A stretch of 6,934 bases of DNA from Halobacteriales archaeon SW_9_67_25. GTDB lineage: Archaea; Halobacteriota; Halobacteria; Halobacteriales; Haloarculaceae. Each line of letters starts with the position of its first letter. Position 1 is the stretch's first letter. Shown here piece by piece: positions 1 through 6,322 of this stretch. Made by a program: the position numbers and the translations under genes. The stretch is taken from contig PXSU01000164.1 in the NCBI GenBank assembly GCA_003022745.1, positions 1-6,934 of the forward strand. The letters are read 5' to 3'. The notes beneath the pieces were generated by a model. The model was given only the letters and a program-made list of their open reading frames with translations. It made no database searches and was not told the origin of the DNA.

Positions 1-1295
1 TGCTCTTCCATCCGGGCGAGGATCTGTGCATCCGGTGCCAAGTCACGGATTACGAGCGTGGCAAACTCGGTCGTGATGTCGTCGGGCAGCGCGAGCACGA
101 CCGTCTCAGCCTCCTCGACGCCGGCGGCGACCAGCGTCTCCGGATCGGTTGTGTCACCGACCATGTCGACACCGTCGGCAGCCTCTTGATCGATGACCGT
201 GTACGGGAGTCCGGCGTCGTCGAGTTCGGCCGAAATGGCCTGGCCGACCTGTCCGTATCCGATAATGACCGACCGGCCGGCACTGAAGCCGCGAACCGAC
301 GACTGTGTTATCTCGGCGAGCCGTTCTAACTGTTCTGCGCGGCCGGAGACGAGCAAGATACTTCCCTCTACCAGCTCCGTGTCGGCAGAGGGTGACGGAA
401 TGAACTCGCCGCGGACCCATACCCCTATGACGTTGGCTCCCGTGCGTTCCCCGATACCGCTACTGGCCAGCGTCACCCCAGCAAGACGGCTGCCGTGACG
501 GATCGAAATTTCCGCGAGTTGCAGGTCACCGCCGATTTCAACCGCGTCGATCATGTCTGTCCGCGCCGCGGTGGTTACCTTCGCGGCGAGAGTCTCGCCA
601 AGCAGCGATCGGGGTGAGAGAACGGTATCGGCCCCGGCCAGGCGGTGGTAGGTCTCTGCTTCAGGGTTCTCGACGACGCTGATGACGGGCACGTCCTCGG
701 CGAGTCCCTTCGCGGCCAGGACGATACTCGCGTCGACTTTGTCGGACAGGTCCGCAAACAGGGCACGGGCCGAGGACAGGCGGGCGGCCTCCAGCCCACC
801 GGTCGATTCGGGGTCTGCCCGAACGACACGCTGTCCGGCCTCGTACAATTCGTCGGCCCGTTCGCGATCCGACTCGACGATGACGTACGGAACGTTGTTG
901 GCCTCGAGTTCTCTGATGAGCTCGTCTGCGCGTTTCGTATCCGAACAGATCACGACGTGGTCGGTGAGGGCTGTCTCCAACTCCTGCGGTGAGGTCGTGG
1001 ACAGCGCATTCTCGACGATCGGCGCGACAAACACCGGCAGCGCGCTGACGAGTAGTGCCATCCCGAGCAGGTCGGTCACGGTGATGAACGCCTGCATCTG
1101 CGCGCTCTCCCACGGTGAGTCCCCGCCGAAGCCAGTCGTGGTAAACATCTCGACGGCGAACTGGAGGGAGTCGAGGAACGTCCGCGGCCGTCCCTCGTAC
1201 ACCCGCATTCCGGTCTGGTACCCCGTCGCGGTCAGCAGGATCGCTACGGTCAAGAGGCTGAGGTATCCGAAGGCACGTCGTTTCCAAGTCTGCAT
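1..1295 (-). CDS. Two-TM potassium channel with tandem RCK (TrkA-N/TrkA-C) domains, partial at left edge
   Basis: Predicted membrane K+ channel or K+ conductance protein with cytoplasmic regulatory domains. I translated 431 uninterrupted codons from the ATG at 1295 to the window edge, so the C-terminus is missing. A first membrane helix lies at about residues 9-27, a pore helix at 40-51, the filter TTTGFGGD at 52-59, and a second helix at about 70-94. The first RCK fold starts at residue 112 (HVVICSD) and lacks the usual GxGxxG. A TrkA-C-like segment spans about 252-330. The second RCK fold has an intact GYGQVG at 345-350 and an acidic residue at 369 suited to NAD or nucleotide binding. The ATG is the first start after an in-frame TAA at 1305-1307, and helix 1 begins right after it. 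The start lies 26 bases downstream of the acyl-CoA dehydrogenase stop, so read-through transcription is possible. The family call is firm. Ion selectivity and ligand are inferred. Confidence 0.88.
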   Translation of the reverse strand, partial: MQTWKRRAFGYLSLLTVAILLTATGYQTGMRVYEGRPRTFLDSLQFAVEMFTTTGFGGDSPWESAQMQAFITVTDLLGMALLVSALPVFVAPIVENALSTTSPQELETALTDHVVICSDTKRADELIRELEANNVPYVIVESDRERADELYEAGQRVVRADPESTGGLEAARLSSARALFADLSDKVDASIVLAAKGLAEDVPVISVVENPEAETYHRLAGADTVLSPRSLLGETLAAKVTTAARTDMIDAVEIGGDLQLAEISIRHGSRLAGVTLASSGIGERTGANVIGVWVRGEFIPSPSADTELVEGSILLVSGRAEQLERLAEITQSSVRGFSAGRSVIIGYGQVGQAISAELDDAGLPYTVIDQEAADGVDMVGDTTDPETLVAAGVEEAETVVLALPDDITTEFATLVIRDLAPDAQILARMEE

Positions 1296-1321
1296 AGCTG
1301 TAAGTTATATAGCCGCCAGCA

Positions 1322-2464
1322 TCACTCCAGCATCTGGTCGGCGATAGTGTTGCGCAGAATTTCGCTCGTGCCCTCGTAAATTTCGTTGAGTTTGGCGTCC
1401 CGGAAGAACCGTTCCGCGGGGAAGTCCGTGACGTAGCCGTAGCCGCCGTGGATCTGGATACCCTCGTTTGCTACCTCGCGGGAGACCTCGGAGGCGTAGA
1501 GTTTCGCCTGGGCGGCTTCCTTGACGAAGCGTTCGCCGCGCATCTTCTTGTCGGCCGCGTCGTGCATCAGCAATCGTGCGGCCCGTGTCTTCGTGTCCAT
1601 GTCGGCGAGTTTGTGCTGGATGGCCTGGAACTCGCTGACGGGCTGGTCGAACTGCTCGCGGTCCCCGGCGTAGGTGCGGGCCTGGTCCAGTGCGGCCTGT
1701 GCGATACCGACCCCGCGGGCGGCGATGGTGATCCGGCCACCGTTGAGCGTCTTCAGCGCCTGCCCGAGGCCTGCGCCCTCCTCGCCGATGCGGCGACTCT
1801 CGGGCAGGTACATCTCCTCGAAGCGCAACTCCGCGGTCGGACACCCCTTGTCGCCGAGCTTGTGTTCGGTGCCCTCGACGACGAACCCGTCGTCCTCCTC
1901 CGGGCGGACGACGAACGACGAGATGCCCCGCCCGCCAGCGTCGGGGTCAGTCTTGGCGAAGAGGACGACCGTGTCGGCGACCGACCCGTTCGAGATCCAG
2001 AGCTTGTTGCCGTCGACGACGTAGCTGTCCCCTTCTTTCTCGGCCGTGGTCTCCATGGCGGGCACGTCGCTGCCCGCACCAGGTTCGGAGAGCGCGAAGG
2101 CGCCGATCTCCCGGCCCTCGGCCAGCGGCGTCAGATAGGCGTCCTTCTGGGACTCGTCGCCGAACTCGTAGATCATGTTACAGGCCAGCGAGATGTGTGC
2201 GGCGACGATGGTTCCGAGGCCGCCGCTGCCCCGCGAGATTTCTTCCAGGGCCATCGCGTAGGCGTGGTAGTCGAGTCCGACACCGCCGTACTCCTCGGGA
2301 ATCGGCATCCCCAGCAGCCCCAGTTCGGCCATCTGCTCGAGGAGGTCCCGGGGGAACTCGTCGGTCTCGTCGATCTCTGGGGCGCGCGGGACCACTTTCT
2401 CGTCGACGAACCCCGCGACCATGTCACGGATCTGGCGCTGTTCCTGGGTCGGCGTGAAGTCCAT
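1322..2464 (-). CDS. Acyl-CoA dehydrogenase (FAD-dependent)
   Basis: Catalyses alpha,beta-dehydrogenation of an acyl-CoA with FAD, passing electrons to ETF. This is a step of fatty-acid beta-oxidation or branched-chain amino-acid breakdown in the cytoplasm. The product is 380 residues, the normal family length. Seen directly: the helical N-terminal domain, signature 1 as ALSEPGAGSD (124-133), signature 2 as QIHGGYGYVTDFPAERFFRD (337-356), and the YEGT motif with E364 as the likely catalytic base, in the position used by short- and medium-chain enzymes. The frame stays open upstream to 2824, but I chose the ATG at 2464 because MDFTPTQEQ is the usual family N-terminus and the upstream residues are antisense to the aldolase. 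No Shine-Dalgarno site is visible. A weak AT-rich box (CTCATAGA on the minus strand, 2487-2494) is centred about 26 bases upstream, fitting a leaderless mRNA. Chain-length specificity cannot be read from the sequence. Confidence 0.95.
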   Translation of the reverse strand: MDFTPTQEQRQIRDMVAGFVDEKVVPRAPEIDETDEFPRDLLEQMAELGLLGMPIPEEYGGVGLDYHAYAMALEEISRGSGGLGTIVAAHISLACNMIYEFGDESQKDAYLTPLAEGREIGAFALSEPGAGSDVPAMETTAEKEGDSYVVDGNKLWISNGSVADTVVLFAKTDPDAGGRGISSFVVRPEEDDGFVVEGTEHKLGDKGCPTAELRFEEMYLPESRRIGEEGAGLGQALKTLNGGRITIAARGVGIAQAALDQARTYAGDREQFDQPVSEFQAIQHKLADMDTKTRAARLLMHDAADKKMRGERFVKEAAQAKLYASEVSREVANEGIQIHGGYGYVTDFPAERFFRDAKLNEIYEGTSEILRNTIADQMLE

Positions 2465-2541
2465 ACCGACCCATAGAGTGGCCTCGTCTATGAGTGTTCC
2501 CGTGTCCGGTCGGACCCGTCCAGTCCGGGGAGACGGCTGCT

Positions 2542-2553
2542 CGCAGTACTGCG
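2542..2553. repeat. Perfect 12-bp palindrome CGCAGTACTGCG, candidate operator
   Basis: The sequence equals its own reverse complement over all 12 bases and does not extend further (T at 2541 faces G at 2554). It is about 78 bases from the dehydrogenase start and 90 from the aldolase start, upstream of both presumed promoters. A dimeric DNA-binding regulator could use such a site. No family assignment is possible, and a palindrome of this size has a few percent chance of arising in a region this long. Confidence 0.4.
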
Positions 2554-2605
2554 GGCTCTCCGGACGGACAGCCGGGGACCTGGCGGAACCTGCAGGAGTG
2601 CGATG

Positions 2606-2621
2606 ACAAAAGAACTTTATT
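2606..2621 (+). promoter_or_regulatory. BRE/TATA promoter of the aldolase-phosphatase pair
   Basis: A purine-rich BRE-like stretch (ACAAAAGA) is followed by CTTTATT, the most AT-rich spot in this intergenic region. The centre of CTTTAT (about 2617) is 26 bases upstream of the aldolase ATG at 2643. This is the spacing expected when transcription starts at or next to the start codon, as in the leaderless mRNAs common in haloarchaea. No Shine-Dalgarno site precedes the ATG, which agrees. Confidence 0.7.
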
Positions 2622-2642
2622 CTGACCTGCGTGGTAACACCC

Positions 2643-3437
2643 ATGCGACCTTTCGACGAGACGCCACTCGCACGGGATGGGAAGGTGCTCATTCTCGCGT
2701 ACGACCACGGGCTCGAACACGGCCCGGTCGACTTCGAGGACGTGCCCGAGAGCGCGAACCCCGAGCACGTCTTCAACGTCGCGACACACCCGGCGGTCAC
2801 CAGCGTGGCCGTCCAGAAAGGCATCGCGGAGGCGTACTATCCCTCCTACGAGGACGATGTGAACCTGCTCGCAAAACTCAACGGCACCTCGAACCTCTGG
2901 ATGGGCGAGCCGGACTCGTCGGTCAACTGTAGCGTCGAGTACGCGGCCGACATCGGGGCCTGTGCCGTCGGGTTCACGCTCTACGGGGGGTCGAACCACG
3001 AGATAGAGATGGCAGAGGAGTTCCGCGAGGTTCAGGAGCGGGCCCGCGAACACGACCTCCCCGTCGTCATGTGGGCCTATCCGCGCGGCCAGGGGCTCAA
3101 AAACGACACCAAACCCGACGTGATCGCCTACGCTGCCAGGCAGGCCCTGGAACTGGGTGCGGACGTCGCGAAGGTCAAATACCCCGGCAGGGACGGCATG
3201 GAGCAGGCAGTCCGGATGGCCGGCAAGACCAGGGTCGTCATGTCGGGCGGCTCGAAACGCAGCGACCGGGAGTTCCTCGAAAACGTGAAGGCGGCCATCG
3301 ACGCCGGGGGCGTGGGGCTTGCAGTCGGCCGGAACGTCTTCCAGCGGGAGAACCCCCGGCGCATCCTCGACGGGCTCGAGCAGGTCATCTACGAGGAAGC
3401 GTCCGTCGATACCGCCCTCGCTGCCATGGACGGGTAG
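2643..3437 (+). CDS. fba: Class I fructose-1,6-bisphosphate aldolase, archaeal (DhnA/DeoC-like) type
   Basis: Schiff-base aldolase that interconverts fructose-1,6-bisphosphate with dihydroxyacetone phosphate and glyceraldehyde-3-phosphate in the cytoplasm. The product is 264 residues, normal for the archaeal family. Seen in the TIM-barrel order: AYDHG (19-23), WAYPRG with Y146 as the likely proton donor, ADVAKVKYPG with K177 as the likely Schiff-base lysine (K179 is the alternative), SGGSK (201-205) and the phosphate-binding GLAVGRN (225-231). A GTG 12 bases upstream is in frame, but the ATG at 2643 gives the standard MRPFDE start and the right distance from the TATA box. The related 2-amino-3,7-dideoxy-heptulosonate synthase of archaeal aromatic biosynthesis is the main alternative. 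A bisphosphatase starting one base after the stop favours a gluconeogenic aldolase. Confidence 0.92.
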   Translation: MRPFDETPLARDGKVLILAYDHGLEHGPVDFEDVPESANPEHVFNVATHPAVTSVAVQKGIAEAYYPSYEDDVNLLAKLNGTSNLWMGEPDSSVNCSVEYAADIGACAVGFTLYGGSNHEIEMAEEFREVQERAREHDLPVVMWAYPRGQGLKNDTKPDVIAYAARQALELGADVAKVKYPGRDGMEQAVRMAGKTRVVMSGGSKRSDREFLENVKAAIDAGGVGLAVGRNVFQRENPRRILDGLEQVIYEEASVDTALAAMDG

Positions 3438-3438
3438 G

Positions 3439-4286
3439 ATGTCAGACACCGTCTCTGCCATCTTCGACGTGGTCGCAGAGACTGCCGACGACATCCGCGA
3501 CGGCCTCGTCGAGCGGCGCGCCTACCGGGACGAGGAGAACCCCAGCGGCGAACGACAGCTCGCGGCGGACGTCTACGCCGACGACCTGCTCGAAGAGCGC
3601 CTGCTGGCACTGGACGGCGTGGCTGCCTACGCGAGCGAGGAACGCGAGGACGTCTCCGACGCCGGCGGCGGCGAGTACCACGTCGCCTGCGACCCGCTGG
3701 ACGGCTCCTCGAACCTCCAGTCTAACAACGGCATTGGAACGGTCCTCGGCGTCTACGACAGTCCCCTACCTGCTCCCGGTGGCGACCTCTCGCCGCGGGG
3801 TACGTTCTCTACGGACCCATCACGACGATGGTGACCGCACGCGAGGGCACAGCAGCCGAGTACCTCGTCGAGAACGGCTCCCGCGAGACCCTCGAAAACG
3901 ACCTCGAACTCCCCGCGGAGCCGGTCGTCTACGGGTTCGGCGGGCGCATCCCGGACTGGACCGACGACTTCCGCGAGTACGTCACGGGAATCGAGGCCGA
4001 CCGGCTGAAACTCCGGTACGGTGGCGCGATGGTCGGCGACGTCAATCAGGTCCTCACCTACGGCGGAATCTTCGGCTATCCCATGCTGGACGGGCGCCCA
4101 GAGGGGAAACTCCGTCTCCAGTTCGAGGCCCAACCTATCGCGGCCATCGTCGAGGCTGCCGGTGGCGCCTCCTCGAACGGTAGCCGCTCGCTGCTCGCGG
4201 TTGATCCCTCCCGACTGCACGAGCGGACTCCCACCTTCATCGGAAATGCGGAGTTGATCGACGCGCTGGAAGCGGCTCTGGATTGA
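3439..4286 (+). CDS. fbp: Fructose-1,6-bisphosphatase, class 1, interrupted by a one-base frameshift
   Basis: Hydrolyses fructose-1,6-bisphosphate to fructose-6-phosphate, the committing step of gluconeogenesis; Mg2+-dependent and cytoplasmic. The first frame (ATG 3439, one base after the aldolase stop) gives residues 1-117 with the metal-site elements SEE (66-68) and DPLDGSSNL (85-93). After the CTC codon at 3787-3789 the sense moves to another frame, which resumes with AAGYVLYGPITTM from 3792 and runs to the TGA at 4284. That part holds LKLRYGGAMVGDVNQVL, the Glu-containing LRLQFEAQP (E230 in restored numbering) and the family C-terminus. Adding one base at 3790 restores 282 residues, full family length, with a Val expected at the junction. 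Read literally, the first frame continues to a stop near 3832. There is no slippery heptamer, so programmed frameshifting is unlikely. This is either a sequence error or a recent mutation. The family call is secure; functional status is not. Confidence 0.88.
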
Positions 4287-4808
4287 GGCGGTTGGCGCAC
4301 TCAAGCGGCGCAGAGGGGAACGTATCAGTAGCCGGGTAGGTACCCGGCTCCTCGGGGGCGTATTCGAAGGAGACCGATTGCCGTTCGCCTGCGGGGAGCC
4401 TGATGGACTCTGTGGCGACGACAGTCCCGTTCACCGAGAGGCCGGCCACGTAGTCGGTGTCTTCATCGGTTGGGTTCTCGATGGTTGCGTTGACCAGCAC
4501 CGCCGTTCCGGGGTCGACCGACCCCGCGCTCAGCGTTGCGTTCGTGACAACCACACCATCCTCTCCGGGAGAGGGGGTCGGCGTCGGCGTTGAGGCGGCT
4601 TCGCTCTCCCCCGTCGTGCCGTTCCCTTCGGCTGTCTCCGCCGACTGTGTCCCCTTTCCCCCGACGACGACGGCAAAGCGCGACAGGCCCGGGGACCCGG
4701 CTCGCACCCGGGCGCGACCATGGTAACACCGACCGGTGCAGCGCCGACCACGGCACCGCCTGCTACGGTGCCTGCGACGAACACGAGCGTCAGCACTACC
4801 GACGCCAT
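4237..4808 (-). CDS. Secreted CARDB-like domain protein, apparently frameshifted
   Basis: Small exported protein of unknown function. One frame from the ATG at 4808 encodes an uncharged hydrophobic stretch (about residues 3-23) rich in Ala, Val and Gly, like a signal peptide, continuing to about APGCEPG near 4700. The coherent sense then moves to another frame: FAVVVGG (from about 4677), a low-complexity linker with [10 protein letters not shown], and an Ig-like CARDB domain (about 4341-4560) with [16 protein letters not shown] and EEPGTY. One extra base near 4695-4700 would join them. Four N-X-T sequons fall at 4429-4623, which suits a glycosylated surface protein. The start is uncertain: four Arg codons lie in frame just upstream of 4808 and would make a better signal-peptide n-region, but the nearest upstream starts (GTG 4865, ATG 4922) give long extensions. 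The tail after EEPGTY matches CARDB less well and overlaps the end of fbp by 50 bases, so the true stop may differ. Confidence 0.55.
4330..4349. repeat. Perfect 9-bp inverted repeat with 2-base spacer
   Basis: Arms AGCCGGGTA (4330-4338) and TACCCGGCT (4341-4349) are exact reverse complements around GG. The dyad begins 44 bases after the fbp stop and lies within the end of the convergent CARDB-like gene. No T-run follows on either strand, so it is not a standard terminator. It could fold as an RNA hairpin with a slightly larger loop between convergent transcripts, or serve as a protein-binding dyad. Confidence 0.5.
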
Positions 4809-4901
4809 TCGCCTTCGCCGTGGCGGGGTCGCACGGGGGGTTCGGGCCCCGCAGCGGAACGCCACCCACGGGGAGACATCGCGGCGGGATACGGCGTCGC
4901 G

Positions 4902-4908
4902 GTATTTG
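4902..4908 (-). promoter_or_regulatory. TATA-like box facing the CARDB-like gene
   Basis: On the minus strand this reads CAAATAC inside TTCAAATACC, an AT-rich island in GC-rich DNA. The same heptamer appears in the opposite orientation upstream of aglM. It is about 95 bases upstream of the chosen ATG at 4808, implying a leader of about 70 bases or a start further upstream than the one chosen. The assignment is weak. Confidence 0.3.
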
Positions 4909-4925
4909 AACAGCCCGCGCACATT

Positions 4926-4966
4926 TCACACAGCGATAACGAGTAGGCAGAGCATTCGCGGTGTGA
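4926..4966. repeat. Interrupted inverted repeat upstream of aglM, candidate operator
   Basis: The left arm TCACACAGCG (4926-4935) matches the reverse complement of the right arm CGCGGTGTGA (4957-4966) at 9 of 10 bases. The spacer is 21 bases, so arm centres are 31 bases apart, about three helical turns. The right arm ends seven bases before the AT-rich box assigned to aglM, and the left arm lies 17 bases from the minus-strand box. This arrangement would suit a regulator controlling divergent promoters. That role is inference. Confidence 0.4.
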
Positions 4967-4973
4967 GGACAAC

Positions 4974-4980
4974 CAAATAC
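4974..4980 (+). promoter_or_regulatory. TATA-like box upstream of aglM
   Basis: CAAATAC lies 31-37 bases before the aglM ATG at 5011. Transcription would begin around 5003, giving a leader of under ten bases with no Shine-Dalgarno site, which is compatible with near-leaderless haloarchaeal mRNAs. It is a weaker match than the aldolase box. Confidence 0.4.
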
Positions 4981-5010
4981 TCAAGACCGGCGACGGGCTA
5001 TCCCAGTCCG

Positions 5011-6306
5011 ATGGACGTCAGTATCGTCGGGAGCGGTTACGTCGGCACGACGGTGGCGGCCTGTCTCGCCGACCTCGGGCACGACGTGGTCAACGTCGAC
5101 ATCGACGAGTCGGTCGTGGCCGCGCTCAACGCCGGCGAGTCGCCGATTCACGAACCCGGACTCTCCGACCTCGTCGCCCTCTACGGCGGCGACCGGTTGC
5201 GCGCGACGACCGACTACAGCGCCATCGCGGGGACCGACCTGACGATGCTGGCCCTGCCGACCCCCAGCGAGGCGGATGGCAGCATCAATCTCTCGGCGAT
5301 GGCCGCCGGGGCCCGCTCGGTCGGCGAGGCCATCGCCGCGAAAGATGGGTACCACCTCGTCGTCGTCAAGAGTACCGTCGTTCCCGGGACGACCGAAGAG
5401 GAACTCGTCCCGATCCTCGAGGAGGCCACGGACAGGACCGAGGGCGAGGATTTGGGTGTCGCGGTCAATCCCGAGTTCCTCCGCGAGGGATCGGCCGTCG
5501 ACGATTTCACGAATCCGGACAAGATCGTGGTGGGGACCGACGGCGACGAGCGCGCGCTGAACCGCCTGGCAGACATCTACGAACCGATCGTGATGGAGTG
5601 GGAGGTGCCGGTCGTAGAGACGGGGCGGCGGGAGGCCGAGATGATCAAGTACGCCAACAACGCCTTCCTCGCGGCGAAGGTGAGCCTCATCAACGACATC
5701 GGGAACGTCTGCAAGGAGTACGGTGTCGACGCCTACGAGGTAGCGGAGGCCATCGGTCTCGATCACCGCATCGGTGAGCGCTTCCTCCGCAGCGGGGTCG
5801 GCTGGGGGGGTAGTTGCTTCCGGAAGGACGTCGACGCCATCCGCGCCGCGGCGCGTGAGGCTGGCTACGAGCCCACGATGCTCGACGCTGCGGTCGAGGT
5901 CAACGAGCGACAGCCGGACCGACTGCTCGGATTGCTCGACGACCTCGTCGACGTGGCTGGCCGGCGTGTCGCCGTGCTCGGGCTCGCGTTCAAGCCCGGC
6001 ACCGACGACATACGGAACTCGCGGGCGATTCCAGTCATCGAGGGCTTGCGCGAGCGCGGTGCCGAGGTGGTGGCGTACGACCCCGTCGCAATCGAGGAGA
6101 TGCGCGAACGGTTCCCCGACATCGAGTACGCCGAGAGCGGGGCCGCCGCGCTGTCCGATACCCACGGTGCGGTCGTAGTCACTGACTGGGACGAGTTCGC
6201 GACGCTGGACGAGGAGTTCGAGGCAATGGCCGACCCAGTCGTCGTCGACGGCCGCCGGGTCGTCGAAGATCGCGGGAGTATCGTCTACGAGGGGTTGACG
6301 TGGTAA
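5011..6306 (+). CDS. aglM: UDP-glucose 6-dehydrogenase, AglM type
   Basis: Oxidises UDP-glucose to UDP-glucuronate using two NAD+. In Haloferax volcanii AglM supplies hexuronic acids for the N-linked glycan of surface proteins. The product is 431 residues, complete and of normal length. Seen in order: the NAD-binding GSGYVG (7-12), ESPIHEPGL (43-51), STVVPGTT (121-128), [14 protein letters not shown] (153-166), the central-domain [10 protein letters not shown] with K213, the catalytic [12 protein letters not shown] with C269 and D273, and the C-terminal UDP-binding [18 protein letters not shown] (324-341). The frame is open upstream to 4720, but the ATG at 5011 puts the Rossmann motif at residue 7 as in the family. 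UDP-ManNAc dehydrogenase is a relative, but the motif set and the lack of aminosugar genes nearby favour the glucose enzyme. trmY follows after 16 bases, so the two are probably co-transcribed. Confidence 0.93.
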   Translation: MDVSIVGSGYVGTTVAACLADLGHDVVNVDIDESVVAALNAGESPIHEPGLSDLVALYGGDRLRATTDYSAIAGTDLTMLALPTPSEADGSINLSAMAAGARSVGEAIAAKDGYHLVVVKSTVVPGTTEEELVPILEEATDRTEGEDLGVAVNPEFLREGSAVDDFTNPDKIVVGTDGDERALNRLADIYEPIVMEWEVPVVETGRREAEMIKYANNAFLAAKVSLINDIGNVCKEYGVDAYEVAEAIGLDHRIGERFLRSGVGWGGSCFRKDVDAIRAAAREAGYEPTMLDAAVEVNERQPDRLLGLLDDLVDVAGRRVAVLGLAFKPGTDDIRNSRAIPVIEGLRERGAEVVAYDPVAIEEMRERFPDIEYAESGAAALSDTHGAVVVTDWDEFATLDEEFEAMADPVVVDGRRVVEDRGSIVYEGLTW

Positions 6307-6308
6307 CC

Positions 6309-6315
6309 GGGAGGT
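6309..6315 (+). promoter_or_regulatory. Shine-Dalgarno site that sets the trmY GTG start
   Basis: GGGAGGT lies seven bases upstream of the GTG at 6323, complementary to the CCUCC core at the 3' end of archaeal 16S rRNA. It supports GTG as the start and fits translation of an internal operon gene, unlike the leaderless first genes elsewhere in the window. Confidence 0.75.
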
Positions 6316-6322
6316 CCGGGCG

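Larger units (their letters stand above)
2465..2642. promoter_or_regulatory. Divergent intergenic region between acyl-CoA dehydrogenase and aldolase
   Basis: These 178 bases separate two divergently transcribed genes and should hold both promoters. The aldolase side has a clear TATA/BRE. The dehydrogenase side has only a weak AT-rich box at 2487-2494. Between them is a GC-rich stretch with recurring GTCC/GGAC words, including a short hairpin GTCCG-GT-CGGAC at 2504-2515, and the perfect palindrome at 2542-2553. I found no credible coding sequence here. Confidence 0.7.

Noticed and set aside
1448..2476. Long plus-strand open frame of 342 codons antisense to the acyl-CoA dehydrogenase
   Set aside because: It mirrors the high-GC codons of the dehydrogenase, whose two family signatures and full length are unambiguous. 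The antisense product has no recognisable domain.
2465..2824. In-frame N-terminal extension of the acyl-CoA dehydrogenase by 120 residues
   Set aside because: It overlaps the aldolase gene in antisense, while MDFTPTQEQ is the normal family N-terminus and gives the normal 380-residue length.
2424..3494. Minus-strand open frame of 356 codons antisense to the aldolase
   Set aside because: It is a GC-bias shadow of a clearly recognised aldolase and crosses the divergent promoter region.
3780..3795. Programmed ribosomal frameshifting in fbp
   Set aside because: The junction (GAC CTC TCG CCG) contains no X-XXY-YYZ heptamer and no evident pseudoknot, and the family is not known to use recoding.
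3071..4183. Plus-strand open frame of 370 codons overlapping the aldolase and phosphatase in a third frame
   Set aside because: It is Arg/Ser-rich shadow sequence over two recognised enzymes.
4720..5010. In-frame N-terminal extension of aglM by 97 residues
   Set aside because: The Rossmann GSGYVG belongs at about residue 7. The extension is low-quality sequence antisense to the signal-peptide gene and crosses the likely aglM promoter.
4981..6165. Minus-strand open frame of 394 codons antisense to aglM
   Set aside because: It is a shadow of a complete UDP-glucose dehydrogenase with all catalytic motifs on the plus strand.
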